64,000 nt of DNA from Sulfurimonas sp. (GTDB lineage: Bacteria > Campylobacterota > Campylobacteria > Campylobacterales > Sulfurimonadaceae): positions 310,001 to 374,000 of the forward strand of contig NZ_JAQTOD010000001.1 in assembly GCF_028713515.1 (NCBI RefSeq). Reading direction: 5' to 3'. Position numbers and translations under genes: made by a program. Under the pieces are notes generated by a model. The model worked only from the letters and a program-made list of their open reading frames with translations, ran no database searches and was not told the origin of the DNA. The first letter of the stretch is position 1. Each line of letters begins with the position of its first letter. This document shows, piece by piece, positions 8,278 to 18,800 of this stretch.

Positions 8278-10011
8278 ATGAAAAAAACTACAGCATGTCC
8301 ACTGGATTGTTATGACGCATGTGAGATTGTTTATGATGATGGTGTGTTAAAAGGTCTGAAATCCGGACACACTAATGGCTTTTTGTGCCCACATTTAAAT
8401 CATTATGAAAAGCATCAAATCATAACTAAGCCGAGATATAACGGTATAGAGATAAGTTTAGAAGAAGCTATTGTAAAACTAAAAGAGATAATTTTCTTAA
8501 CTCAAAAAAGTGAGATATTGCACTATCGTGGCTCTGGAAACTTTGCTCTTATGCAAGAGGTGACTGATCATTTTTTTGCTTCATTTGGAGCAACACTAAT
8601 AGATGGAACTCTTTGTGACGGAGCAGGGGAAGCTGGGATTATTCAAGGTAGAGGAAGCAATAAAAATATGTCAATCCAAGAGATAGCAAAATCTGAGGTT
8701 GTGATATTTTGGGGTAGAAATCCGCACACAACTTCTACTCATCTGCTACCGCTTATTAAAGATAAAACTATTATTGTTATTGATCCTCTTAAAACAAAAA
8801 TAGCTAAAATTGCTGATTTGTATATTCAGATAAAACCGCGTGGCGATAAGCTTTTAGCAATGCTACTTAGTCGTTTTTTACATATAGAAAATGGTTGTGA
8901 TATTGAATATTTGGATGAGTATGCAAGTGATTATGAGGAGTATTATGAGCTTACTCAAAGTATAAGAATAAAAGCAACACTAGAGCAGATAGATGTGACA
9001 CTTGGAGAAGTTGGAGCAGTTTTAGATCTGGTTAGAGGCAAAAGAGTAGCCATCGTTTGTGGTGTAGGCATACAAAAATATAGTGATGGTGCTGATATTA
9101 TGAGAGCCATCGACGCATTTGCTGTTATGCTGGGGCTTTTTGGTAAGGAGGGCTGTGGCGTGGCATATCTTGGTGAATCAAAAGCTGGAATCACTTCGCC
9201 ATTTTTTAGAGATGCAAAAAGAGTCTCAAAAGTAGATACTGAATTTTCTGATTACAAAACACTCTTTGTTCAGGGCGCAAATCCACTTTCTCAGATGCCA
9301 GATACTCTAAGGGTGCGAAAGTCAATGTCAGGACTACAAAATGTAATCTATTTCGGACTTCATGAAAACGAGACAAGCGAGATAGCAAATCTAGTTATAC
9401 CCGCTAAGAGTTTTTTGTATAAAAATGACTTGCGGACATCATATTCACACAATGCGATGATGCTTATGCCAAAAGTTGATGAGCGTAAGAGTGGAATTAG
9501 CGAGTATGATTTGAGTGCTTATTTGTGTAGAGAGTTTAATATCGAGATAGAAAAAGAGGAGTTTTATATAGATCACTTTAAAAATTTTGCTATTAAGAAA
9601 ATGGACGGCGTCTTCTATGTAGAAAGCAGGGAAGAGATACCGTATCAAGATGGTTTTGACACAAAAAATGGCAAGTTTTTATTTCTAGAAGAGTTTGAAA
9701 TAGGAATGGATACAAATGAAAAGTTCCATCTTATAACACCAAAGAGTCAAACCAGTCTAAACTCGCAGTTCAACAGGGAAAATTGTGTCTATCTGCACAA
9801 CTCTTTAGGATTTAGTGAGGGTGAAGTTGTTACAATTAGCTCCATAAATGGAAGCGTCGAATTAAGAGTAAAAAATAGTAGCGATTTGAGGCCCGATACT
9901 ATTATGATTTATAGTGGTACTAAGGGTGTAAATAATTTAACAACTTCAAAGCACAGCGAAGATGGAAAAAGTGCAATATTTCAAGAAAACAGGGTAGAGA
10001 TAAAAAGATGA
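8278..10011 (+). CDS. Molybdopterin-dependent oxidoreductase with N-terminal [4Fe-4S] motif
   Basis: A DMSO-reductase-superfamily enzyme that should bind bis-MGD molybdenum cofactor and one 4Fe-4S cluster. The cluster motif is CPLDCYDAC...C (Cys 7, 11, 15, 37), the spacing of the subgroup with CPLDCPDxCS-like starts. Rossmann-type cofactor-binding segments (VVIFWGRNPHTTSTHLLP, FVQGANPLSQMPD) and a C-terminal MopB-binding domain (FHLITPKSQTSLNSQF) follow. No Tat signal is visible, so it is probably cytosolic. At 577 aa it is shorter than classic formate or nitrate reductases. The ORF-track start at 8248 overlaps the previous gene by 29 nt; the ATG at 8278 gives the proper N-terminus. Substrate unknown. 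The stop overlaps argD (ATGA). Confidence 0.88.
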   Translation: MKKTTACPLDCYDACEIVYDDGVLKGLKSGHTNGFLCPHLNHYEKHQIITKPRYNGIEISLEEAIVKLKEIIFLTQKSEILHYRGSGNFALMQEVTDHFFASFGATLIDGTLCDGAGEAGIIQGRGSNKNMSIQEIAKSEVVIFWGRNPHTTSTHLLPLIKDKTIIVIDPLKTKIAKIADLYIQIKPRGDKLLAMLLSRFLHIENGCDIEYLDEYASDYEEYYELTQSIRIKATLEQIDVTLGEVGAVLDLVRGKRVAIVCGVGIQKYSDGADIMRAIDAFAVMLGLFGKEGCGVAYLGESKAGITSPFFRDAKRVSKVDTEFSDYKTLFVQGANPLSQMPDTLRVRKSMSGLQNVIYFGLHENETSEIANLVIPAKSFLYKNDLRTSYSHNAMMLMPKVDERKSGISEYDLSAYLCREFNIEIEKEEFYIDHFKNFAIKKMDGVFYVESREEIPYQDGFDTKNGKFLFLEEFEIGMDTNEKFHLITPKSQTSLNSQFNRENCVYLHNSLGFSEGEVVTISSINGSVELRVKNSSDLRPDTIMIYSGTKGVNNLTTSKHSEDGKSAIFQENRVEIKR

Positions 10012-11192
10012 ACAACATAAAAGATTTAGATAAAAATTTCGTTTTGCCAACTTATGCAAGAGCAGATGTTGAGTTTGTGAGTGGTGATAATGCAAGGCTT
10101 ACTGATGCCAATGGAAAAAAGTACATAGACTTTGCTTCAGGTATAGCGGTTTGTAGTGTAGGACACGCAAATAAAAGAGTAAATGATGCAATTTGTAAAC
10201 AACTCTCAAATATAACACACACTTCAAATCTCTACTATATAGCGCCACAAGCGCGTGCGGCACAAAAGATAGTTGAGGCTAGTGGATATGACATGATGTG
10301 TTTCTTTGGAAACAGCGGAGCAGAGGCAAATGAGGGTGCAATCAAGATAGCTAGAAAGTTTGGTGAAAAAGATGGCGAACTAAAGAGGTACAAAGTAATA
10401 ACGCTTCAACACTCTTTTCATGGAAGAACTATTACAACCGTAAAAGCAACTGGACAAGAGAAGATGCATAACTATTTTGGACCTTATCCTGATGGTTTTG
10501 TGTATGCAGATGATATAGACCATGTTGCGAGTTTGGTAGATGACCACACTTGTGCCGTTATGATAGAGCTTGTTCAAGGAGAGGGAGGAGTTCAACCACT
10601 AGATAAAGAGTCAGTTCAAAAACTTGCAAAATTTTTAAAAGAAAAAGATGTTCTTTTGATGATTGATGAGGTTCAAACTGGAGTTTATAGAACAGGGAAG
10701 TTTTTGGCATCTAACTACTATGACATCAAGCCTGATGTTGTAACACTTGCAAAAGGTTTAGGTGGTGGCGTTCCAATAGGTGTTGTTATGACAACTCTAA
10801 AAGATATTTTTAGTGCAGGAGACCATGGTTCAACTTTTGGTGGTAATTTCTTAAGCTCAAGCGCTGCTTGTGAAGTTGTGGACATTTTAAATGAGATGTA
10901 TGAGAGCAGAGAGTTACAAAAAGGTATAGACTATTTTGACGCTGAATTAGAGAAATTTTATGACTCATGCAGAGATATTTTTACATCAAAAGTGGGCATC
11001 GGTATGATGTGTGGTTTGCGTGTAAAAGATGCTGACACTTTAACTAAAATCATCACAAATGCAAGAGAAGAGGGCGTTATAGTTTTAAAAGCAGGGCGTG
11101 ATACGCTGAGACTTTTACCAGCTTTAACAATTACAAAAGAGGAAATAGATGAAGGTTTTAAAGCCCTTAATCGCGCTCTTAGTTCTATATAG
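10008..11192 (+). CDS. argD: ArgD, acetylornithine aminotransferase
   Basis: A PLP-dependent class III aminotransferase that converts N-acetylglutamate semialdehyde to N-acetylornithine in arginine synthesis, and possibly acts on succinyl-diaminopimelate as well. Signature segments are GNSGAEANEGAIKIARKFG, HSFHGRT, the cofactor Asp in LLMIDEVQTGVYRTG and the Schiff-base Lys in VTLAKGLGGGVPIG. Length 394 aa is standard. The start codon overlaps the stop of the molybdoenzyme gene (ATGA), implying translational coupling. The 3' end overlaps the next gene by 44 nt. argB and argH are elsewhere in the window, so arginine genes are scattered. Confidence 0.96.
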   Translation: MNNIKDLDKNFVLPTYARADVEFVSGDNARLTDANGKKYIDFASGIAVCSVGHANKRVNDAICKQLSNITHTSNLYYIAPQARAAQKIVEASGYDMMCFFGNSGAEANEGAIKIARKFGEKDGELKRYKVITLQHSFHGRTITTVKATGQEKMHNYFGPYPDGFVYADDIDHVASLVDDHTCAVMIELVQGEGGVQPLDKESVQKLAKFLKEKDVLLMIDEVQTGVYRTGKFLASNYYDIKPDVVTLAKGLGGGVPIGVVMTTLKDIFSAGDHGSTFGGNFLSSSAACEVVDILNEMYESRELQKGIDYFDAELEKFYDSCRDIFTSKVGIGMMCGLRVKDADTLTKIITNAREEGVIVLKAGRDTLRLLPALTITKEEIDEGFKALNRALSSI

Positions 11193-12372
11193 CACTCAGA
11201 TTTTTGCGCAGGAGAAGTACGATAATTTAGAAAATTATCTCTCCAAAGATAAGCAGGATTATTATAAACTAGAGCGTGAAAAAACTAAATCTAGCAGTGA
11301 TAAGCTAAGAAACTCTTGGATTTCTCCTGTGATGCTCAACTACAACTATGGCGTTAGTGGGGCGTATGATGCAGATACGGTTACGAAAAAAACTTCCATA
11401 ACTATTGATCAACCTATATTTCAAAGTGGCGGGATATATTTTGGAATCAAGTTCGCAGAGGCATCTAGAACTTACTCCAAATACTCAGTTGATGTTGCAA
11501 AAAGAAAACTAATTAAAGATGCTATCTCTCTTTTGATGCAGATAAAACAGAGCGATATGAATATAAAAAAACAGCAACTTTTGATTAAAAATTCAGAAAT
11601 ATCTCTTGCTCAAAAAAAAGAGGATTATCTAAATGGTCAGCTTGATTCTGGCTTTTTAAATAGCGCAATCATAGATAGGAATGTTGTGATTCAGGCTCTT
11701 TTTGACATAGAAGCCAGCAAAGAGAGAGCTGTTTCAAAGTTTTGTACTATAAGTGATTTGAGTTACCAAGATGCAATTTTGCCGCATCTAGAGCTTATTA
11801 GTGAAGATAAATTTTTAGCAAACAACATCTCTTATAAACTTTCAAAAAGTTTAACAGAAAAAAATAGATATGCTAAAAATATTACCACTTCAAAATACCT
11901 TCCATCTATAAATGTATATGGTGGATATAATTGGGATAAGATTGAGAATCTTAATTTTGGTGGCGTAACTATGGGTGGTGGAAGTACGGATTATGCAAAT
12001 TATGGCTTCAAAATTTCTATGCCACTAAATATAAATAGCTCAGACGATATACAAACGGCAAAGCTAGAGTATCTGGAGTCAAAAATATTAGAAACAGACA
12101 AAAAAAGAGAGCTCTCTGCTATGTTTGAGCAGGTTATGCAGAATATTGAGAGTTTCCAGAAGAAAAAACAGTTAAGTATTGAAAATATAGACATGTATAG
12201 CGAGCTACTTCTCGATACAAAAGAGCTATATAAGGCTGGCTATAAAACACAATATGATGTAGAGATTTTAGAAAATTCAGTGGAGATTGCTAGACTTAAC
12301 TCTATGATTTTCGACTTAGATAAGCAGCTAGAGTTGCTGTCACTTTATGAGATGTACACAGATGAAGTTTAG
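11149..12372 (+). CDS. TolC-family outer membrane protein, 407 aa
   Basis: An outer-membrane channel-type protein with signal peptide MKVLKPLIALLVLYSTQIFAQ and two long alpha-helical repeats typical of TolC/OEP proteins (AKRKLIKDAISLLMQIKQSDMNIKKQQL, and the later IQTAKLEYLESKILETDKKREL). Sequence between them (SKYLPSINVYGGYNW) matches the beta-barrel strand segment at the start of the second repeat. The start lies inside argD (44-nt overlap), preceded by GAGGAAATAG. It may pair with the HlyD-like protein encoded upstream. The true inner-membrane partner is not visible. It is distinct from the second OEP gene at 13534. Confidence 0.85.
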   Translation: MKVLKPLIALLVLYSTQIFAQEKYDNLENYLSKDKQDYYKLEREKTKSSSDKLRNSWISPVMLNYNYGVSGAYDADTVTKKTSITIDQPIFQSGGIYFGIKFAEASRTYSKYSVDVAKRKLIKDAISLLMQIKQSDMNIKKQQLLIKNSEISLAQKKEDYLNGQLDSGFLNSAIIDRNVVIQALFDIEASKERAVSKFCTISDLSYQDAILPHLELISEDKFLANNISYKLSKSLTEKNRYAKNITTSKYLPSINVYGGYNWDKIENLNFGGVTMGGGSTDYANYGFKISMPLNINSSDDIQTAKLEYLESKILETDKKRELSAMFEQVMQNIESFQKKKQLSIENIDMYSELLLDTKELYKAGYKTQYDVEILENSVEIARLNSMIFDLDKQLELLSLYEMYTDEV

Positions 12373-13357
12373 TGAGTATATGAACCAATGGCTTTATGGC
12401 GAAAATGGCTATTATATGACATATAAGAGTATAGGAAAAGATGGCGACTTTTATACTGCTGTAAGTAGTAGTAAATTTTTTGGTGGAACTATTGCAAATC
12501 ACATCATAAGGTTAGTTGATGAGGGATTTTTAGCTAAAGATGGAACTGTCTGCGAGATTGGCGCCCATCATGGCTATTTCTTGGCGGATATCGTTGAGTT
12601 TATATATACACTCAGACCAGAACTTCTAAAAACTCTTGATTTTGTAATCATCGAGCGATACGACTCACTAAAAGATTTTCAAATAAACTATTTCCAAGAG
12701 AGCTTCGGCGATGTTGTAAAATTAACACATTATAAATCTTTAAAAGAGTTAAAGTGCAACAATGCCTTCTTTGTGGCAAATGAGATATTTGATGCTTTTC
12801 CTTGCGAGCTGTATTACAAAGGTAAGTGTGCTAGAGTTGAGAGACATGAGATAATTTTTGATATTGATGATAGTTTTACAGAAGAAAAAACTAAAAAATA
12901 CTATAAAGATAGAGGCGAGATTGCCATAGGTTATGAAGAGTTTGCAAAAGATATGGCAGCCTCATGTAAGAAGTTTGAGTTTATGAGTTTTGATTATGGG
13001 GAGATGAGTGCCAGACCAGATTTTTCAATTAGAGTATATGCAAAACATAATGTAATTCCATTTTTTGATGAAAAAATAAACCGCGCTGAATTGTTTGCAA
13101 ATTCTGATATAACTTATGATGTGACCTTTGAACATGTAAAAGATGCATTTGTTAGTGCAAGTGTTGAGTTTTTAGAGTTAAAAGCCCAAATGACAGCACT
13201 TGTTAACATGGGGATTTTAGATCTATTAGAGATATTGAAAGAAAAATCAGATGAGAAGATATACAAGCAAGAACTGGAAAAAGTAAAAATATTAATAATG
13301 CCAAATTTTTTAGGCGAGCGTTTTAAGATGATAAAGTTTAGACAAAATAGATTATAA
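12362..13357 (+). CDS. SAM-dependent methyltransferase, MidA/NDUFAF7 family
   Basis: The protein resembles the MidA/NDUFAF7 family of methyltransferases. The beginning MKFSEYMNQWLYGENGYYMT and then DFYTAVSSSKFFGGTIANHI match the family's LYHPxxGYY/GDFxTAPE region in altered form. The SAM-binding motif I is CEIGAHHGYFLADI, and FFVANEIFDAFPCE matches the N-E-x-x-D-A-F/L-P signature. In mitochondria and some bacteria this family methylates an arginine of complex I; whether that is so here is inference. The start at 12362 overlaps the TolC-like stop by 11 nt. The longer ORF-track start at 12347 adds five residues inside the previous gene. Predicted 331 aa. Confidence 0.82.
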   Translation: MKFSEYMNQWLYGENGYYMTYKSIGKDGDFYTAVSSSKFFGGTIANHIIRLVDEGFLAKDGTVCEIGAHHGYFLADIVEFIYTLRPELLKTLDFVIIERYDSLKDFQINYFQESFGDVVKLTHYKSLKELKCNNAFFVANEIFDAFPCELYYKGKCARVERHEIIFDIDDSFTEEKTKKYYKDRGEIAIGYEEFAKDMAASCKKFEFMSFDYGEMSARPDFSIRVYAKHNVIPFFDEKINRAELFANSDITYDVTFEHVKDAFVSASVEFLELKAQMTALVNMGILDLLEILKEKSDEKIYKQELEKVKILIMPNFLGERFKMIKFRQNRL

Positions 13358-13365
13358 ATCTATTT
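13345..13365 (+). terminator. Hairpin at the end of the argD/TolC/MidA operon
   Basis: AAATAGATT / AATCTATTT is a perfect 9-bp inverted repeat with a 3-nt loop that includes the methyltransferase stop codon. It is AT-only apart from one G-C pair per arm, with no long T run. Possible weak terminator. Confidence 0.4.
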
Positions 13366-13533
13366 AGCATTGTTATATGTATTTTCTAATATAAATGTAG
13401 TTCATAAAATAAATTACATAGGTTGTGTGGATAGAATGAATATATGTATATTATGGTTTTTACTATCTATTTACTAATTTCATTTGTGGTCTGATATCAT
13501 TGCGCTAAGAATTATTTTTTTAAAGGCACATAT

Positions 13534-14778
13534 TTGAGAATTATTTATTTTTTATTGTTGCTATTGTTAATTGTTCCATCTCTATTTGGAGAGACTTTTA
13601 GTTTTGATGCTGCCGTTAAACAATATCTGGAACATAGTGTTGAGCTCAAAATTGCTCGGCAAGAGGCTGATAAATCTTATGCTGACCTTACAACGGCAAA
13701 AGAACACCCAAATCCTACTCTTAATATTTCAAATGAGTATATGAAGCTTAGCAAGAAATCTACCGATGCTTCAGCTGGTACTGGAATGAGTCCAAGTATC
13801 TTGTTGGTTCATACATATGAGACAGCAGATAAGCGTCAACGAAGGATTGATTTAGCGCATCGCTCTATAGCGTTTAGCGGATTACTATATGACGATATTG
13901 TTAGAAAAAATTTAAGAACTTTAGTTGATGCTTATTATGGAGTATTAAATGATCAAAATGATTTAGCGGATGGGAAAGAGAACGCAAAGGATTATGCGAA
14001 AATAGTTGCTGTTGCAAAAGCTAAATTTGATAGAGGTTTTTTATCGCAAGTAGATTATCAAAAAATATTACTTCAAGAAATTGATTATGCAAAAGATGTG
14101 GAAAATAGCGCTCTTTCTTTGGCGGTGGATCGTGAAAATCTTGCTTTTATGCTGGCCCTTCCATCATCAGAAATTATTGCAATTGCACCATCAAGTGCTA
14201 TAAACACTATTGAGCCACTTGAAAAATATTTAGATAGAATAAATGAGCGAACAGACTATAAGGCAGCAAAAGAGAATTTATTGATAACTGAAGCAACGCT
14301 AAAACTTGAAAAAGCCAATGCTGTACCAAATATAAGTTTTGGTATTGATTACTCTTCTTATGGACCAAATTACGAACCTTTGGTTGGCATTAGTGCTTCT
14401 ATTCCTCTTGCTATTTTTGACCACAATGAGGGAACTATAGAAAAAGCTCGCATTGGAGTTCTTCAAGCTGTTAGCCTCTCAAATAGGGCACTTGATGCCG
14501 CTAAGATGGAAATTATTCAAAGTTACAAAACCGTTCAATCATATATTAAAATATATAATGCAATGAGAGATGGATTTAGTTCTGCAAAAGAGTTAAAAGA
14601 AAAAGAAGAAAAGATTTTTGCTCTTAAGGGAATGTCAGTATTAGAACTAATCGATGCTCAAAAAAGTTATCGTGACTATCAAAGGAAAATGAATCAAGCT
14701 TTTGTTGATTTGCATGGTGCGTATGCCCTCTTAAAACTCAATTCAGAACTATTTTTAAAAGAATTTAAAGGAAATTAA
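13534..14778 (+). CDS. CusC/CzcC-like outer membrane efflux protein
   Basis: The outer-membrane channel of a tripartite RND metal-efflux system. A signal peptide (IIYFLLLLLLIVPSLFGE) is followed by two OEP repeats: FDAAVKQYLEHSVELKIARQEADKSYADLTTAKEHPNPTLNI starts the first, and RTDYKAAKENLLITEATLKLEKANAVPNISFGIDYSSYGP starts the second. The start is TTG, preceded by AAAGG about 9 nt upstream. The stop overlaps the adaptor ATG (TAATG), so 13534-18864 is one operon in C-B-A order. Codon choice (more CGT, GCT) differs a little from flanking genes. No regulator is adjacent. Confidence 0.9.
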   Translation: MRIIYFLLLLLLIVPSLFGETFSFDAAVKQYLEHSVELKIARQEADKSYADLTTAKEHPNPTLNISNEYMKLSKKSTDASAGTGMSPSILLVHTYETADKRQRRIDLAHRSIAFSGLLYDDIVRKNLRTLVDAYYGVLNDQNDLADGKENAKDYAKIVAVAKAKFDRGFLSQVDYQKILLQEIDYAKDVENSALSLAVDRENLAFMLALPSSEIIAIAPSSAINTIEPLEKYLDRINERTDYKAAKENLLITEATLKLEKANAVPNISFGIDYSSYGPNYEPLVGISASIPLAIFDHNEGTIEKARIGVLQAVSLSNRALDAAKMEIIQSYKTVQSYIKIYNAMRDGFSSAKELKEKEEKIFALKGMSVLELIDAQKSYRDYQRKMNQAFVDLHGAYALLKLNSELFLKEFKGN

Positions 14779-15830
14779 TGCGATTTATATTACTTGCTCT
14801 ATCTTACACTGCTTTGTTTATATTGTTTTCTGGATGTCAAAAAGGGAGTGCTGAATCAAAAGAAATTGTATCTATAAAACCAACAATTACAACAGTATTG
14901 CCAAAATATGGCAAATTTAGTAGTGAGGTAAAAGCAACTGCTTCTGTGCAACCTTCTCCTGATGGAATAATATCAATAGTTTCACCAATATCGGGTGTTG
15001 TTGATGTATTGCATGTTGGTATAGGCGATAAAATTTCTAAAAACTCATCACTTGTTGCTATTCGTTCTTCTGATGTTAGTGATATTCAAAACAGCCGTTT
15101 GTCCGCTGAGGCTGCCTACACTCAAGCAAATCACCTCTACTCTATGAATACAGAACTCTTTAAAATAGGGGCTATAACTGCAAACGACCTAAGTATATCT
15201 AAAAGTAATGCGGAACAAGCAAAAGCACTTCTCAACGGTTTCATACAAAAATTAAATTATATTGGAGCTTCATCGGGACAAACTTTAATGGTTCGTTCTC
15301 CTATTAATGGAGTTGTATATGAAATTAACGCCCATATAGGTGATAAAGTATCTAATGATTCTGCGCAACAACTTTTAAAAATTGCAAATATTCATAAAAA
15401 AATAATTGTTGCAACTGTATATGAAAAAGATTTATCGGCATTTTTTGTAGGAAAAAAAGTTATTATAAAAAGTTTAGAAGGAAAGCGAAGTATTGAGGGG
15501 AAGGTTACATATATCAGTGATGTATTGGATCCTGAAAATAAAACAAATAAGGTTTATATTAAACCTTTGGTTGATATTCCAGAGTTACGCATTAATATGT
15601 TTGTAGATGTGCTTTCTAATATTGAAATAGAAGATGCATTTTCAATTCCCAAGAAATCTTTACTTTTTAAAGAAGGAAAATTTATTGTATTTGTCAAAAA
15701 AAATGATGCATTTGTTCCTACAACAGTAACTCTAGCTAGTGATGATCCCAAAGATGATTTCTCGCTTATAAAGGGACTTTCAAAAAAAGTAGAGATTGCT
15801 AAAGAGGCAATCTCTTTGGATAAAGAGTAA
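14778..15830 (+). CDS. CusB/CzcB-like periplasmic adaptor lipoprotein
   Basis: The membrane-fusion subunit of the RND efflux system. It begins with a lipoprotein signal (ALSYTALFILFSGCQKG, lipobox Cys about residue 20). Two lipoyl half motifs follow (ISIVSPISGVVDVLHVGIGDKISKNSSLVAI and LMVRSPINGVVYEINAHIGDKVS), then a short helical hairpin and a beta-barrel domain (IIVATVYEKDLSAFFVGKKVIIKS...). It has 350 aa, in the normal range for CusB/CzcB. It overlaps the upstream channel gene by one base and is followed by the pump after 1 bp. The metal substrate cannot be read from the sequence. Confidence 0.9.
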   Translation: MRFILLALSYTALFILFSGCQKGSAESKEIVSIKPTITTVLPKYGKFSSEVKATASVQPSPDGIISIVSPISGVVDVLHVGIGDKISKNSSLVAIRSSDVSDIQNSRLSAEAAYTQANHLYSMNTELFKIGAITANDLSISKSNAEQAKALLNGFIQKLNYIGASSGQTLMVRSPINGVVYEINAHIGDKVSNDSAQQLLKIANIHKKIIVATVYEKDLSAFFVGKKVIIKSLEGKRSIEGKVTYISDVLDPENKTNKVYIKPLVDIPELRINMFVDVLSNIEIEDAFSIPKKSLLFKEGKFIVFVKKNDAFVPTTVTLASDDPKDDFSLIKGLSKKVEIAKEAISLDKE

Positions 15831-15831
15831 C

Positions 15832-18800
15832 ATGCAAAGGTTAGCCAATTTTTTTATAAAAAATTTTCTTGCCGTATTGCTTTTTACTGCTATTGCTGTT
15901 GCTGTGAGCATATTGATTGTTCGTGATCTCAATATTGAAGCATTTCCAGATCCTGCACCACCTATTTTAGAGATTGTAACCACAAATGAAGGGCATTCTG
16001 CTGAAGAGATAGAAAAACAGATTACTGCACCGTTAGAGATTGCACTAGCCGGTATGCCTGGACTTGATAATGTTAATAGTGTTTCATTATATGGGCTATC
16101 TGATATTAAATGTAAATTTTCTTATGATGTGTCCTATAAAGATGCTCGTCAAGAGGTTTTAAATCGGCTTGCCCAAGCAGATTTGCCAGTAGGGGTAACT
16201 CCAGAGATTATTCCAAGCGCTATTGGTGAAATCATGCGTTATCAAGTTAAGGGAAATCGCAGCATGACTGAACTGCGTACTTACCAAGACTGGGTTGTGT
16301 CACGATATCTGAAAACTGTTCCAAATATTGCTGATATTGGGAGTTACGGAGGTACAATAAAAGCATATTCTGTTGTTGTTCGCCCAGATGATTTGGTTAA
16401 ATATAAAATTTCATTAAGCACAGTTATTGAAGCACTCTCTAAAAGTAATGTTAATGTTGGAGGTCGCGTATTAGAGTTTGGAGATCAATATTATACAATC
16501 CGAGGAGTGGGTCTTATAAAGACCGTTAAAGATATTGAAAATACTATTGTAGCTACCATTGCCAATCACCCTATTTTTGTTAAAAATATTGCAGATGTTT
16601 CAATCTCTGCAATGCCGCGTACAGGTCTTGTGGGCTTGGATAAGAGCAATGATATTGTTATGGGTGTTGTTGTTCTTCGTAAAAATGCACCGAGTGTAGC
16701 TGCAATGGATGAATTGCATAGAAAGATTGACGAACTTAATAATGGAATACTTCCAAAAGATATCAAAGTCGTCCCTTTTTATGACCGCCAAGATTTACTT
16801 CACACTGTTGTGGATAAGCTTAAAGAAACAGCTTCCGTCGGTATGATTCTAGTATTTGTTGTTATTCTTATTTTCTTGGGTGATTTGCGTGCAGCATTAA
16901 TTGTGGCAGCAATTATTCCAATGTCTCTTCTTTATACACTTGCGTTGATGGCTTACCAGCATGAGTCAGCGAATCTTTTGTCTTTAGGCGCTATAGATTT
17001 TGGAATTATTGTTGATATCCCTCTTATTGTTATTGAAAATTATTTCCGTTTAAAGCATCAAGGTCGTGAGCATACTTTTGCTATTTTGGAGACTGCAAGT
17101 GAAGTTGGTAAGCCAATTATGTTTGCCATCCTTATTATTTTCCTTGCATTTATTCCGCTTTTTGCCATGAAGGGAGCTGAATCTCAAATCTTTCTTCCTA
17201 TGGCTAAAACATATGTTTATGCAATCGCTTTTGCGTTTATTTTAACATTTAGTTTTCTTTTGGCTAGCAAGTTTAGTTTCTTGGTTAATTCGCATGAGAG
17301 AGTGTCGCCAATTCTTGAGCGGTTAAAAGAAAAATATATGCAAAGTGTTTCAAGAATTACTAGTAAAATGGCACTTATCGCAACTGGAGTTATTTTTGCA
17401 CTTACAATTTTGATAGGTACAACTCTAGGTTCTGAATTCTTACCTAAAATGGATGAAGGAAATCTCTATATCCGCGCTATCTTTCCATACTCCATAAGTC
17501 TTAATAAAAGTTATGAAAATTCCAAAAAAATGCGTGATATTTTGGCAAAATATCCAGAAGTAAAAACAATTGAATTTCAGGCAGGTCGCCCTGAGGATGG
17601 AACAGATCCAACAGGACCATTTAATACTGAGTATTTTGTAAAACTTAAAGATTACAAAGATTGGCATCGTGGCATTAGTAAAGAAGAGCTAGAAAAAGAA
17701 ATTCGCCAAGCACTGCGCACTTCATTTCCAATAGCAGATATTAGTGTGTCACAGTACATAGAGGATAATCTTGCAGAAGCAATGTCTGGCGTAAAAGGTG
17801 AAAATTCAATAAAAATTTTCGGAGATGATTTATTTATTCTTGATCGTCTCGCAAAAGAGATTGAATCCAAAATAAAGAAAATTGATGGTGTAATTGATGT
17901 TGGAATTTTTAAAGAAACGGGACAACCGAGCCTTATTATAGAAGCAAACCGTGAAAGAGCAGCTTTATATGGAGTTGATGTTCAAGAGCTAATGGATGTT
18001 ATTTCGTCATCATTGGATGGTCGAGCAATAACTAAAATCATTGAACAGGATAAACGATTTGATCTTGTGGTCCGTTTTCCAGATTATTATAGAAAAAGTA
18101 TTGAAAACATAAAGGACATCCCTATTGTTCTTGAAAATGGCGGTATAGTGCCACTCTCAAAAATTACTGAAATTTATTATGATACGGGAGCTTCATTTAT
18201 TTATCGTGAGAATTTTAAACGCTTAATACCTATTAAATTTGCAGTTGCTTCCAATGATTTATCTGGAACTGTAGCTAAAGTTCAAGATGTTATTAGGACG
18301 GTTAAAATGCCAGAAGGGTATCTTACTAGTCTATCAGGACGATTTGAACAAATGCAGAGTGCTTTTGGGCGTTTAAAAGTTATGACACCTTCTGCACTAT
18401 TTTTAATAACATTAGTGCTTTTTATCTATTTTGGATCACTTAGAAATACTTTTATAATATTGACTGCAGCTCTCTTTTCTGTTTTTGGCGGTCTTATATT
18501 TTTAATGTTCCTTGGTCAATCCCTTAGTGTTTCCGCATCGGTAGGTTTTATATCAATCCTTGGGGTTAGTATTCTTAATGCTTCCATCTTTGTCATACAT
18601 TATCTTCAACTGCGCGACAATGGACAAAATATGGAAATGGCTATTTTTAAGACCGCTTCAGATAAGTTTAGAGCAATTTTAATGACTGGACTAACTGCTT
18701 CAATTGGATTGCTTCCTGCAACGCTGGCAACGGGCGTAGGTTCACAAGTACAAAAACCATTAGCAATTGTTGTTGTTGGGGGAATGCTGATAGGAACTTT

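Noticed and set aside
15796-15831. Upstream start for the CusA-like pump
   Set aside because: It lies inside the adaptor gene; ATG 15832 yields the canonical first RND helix.
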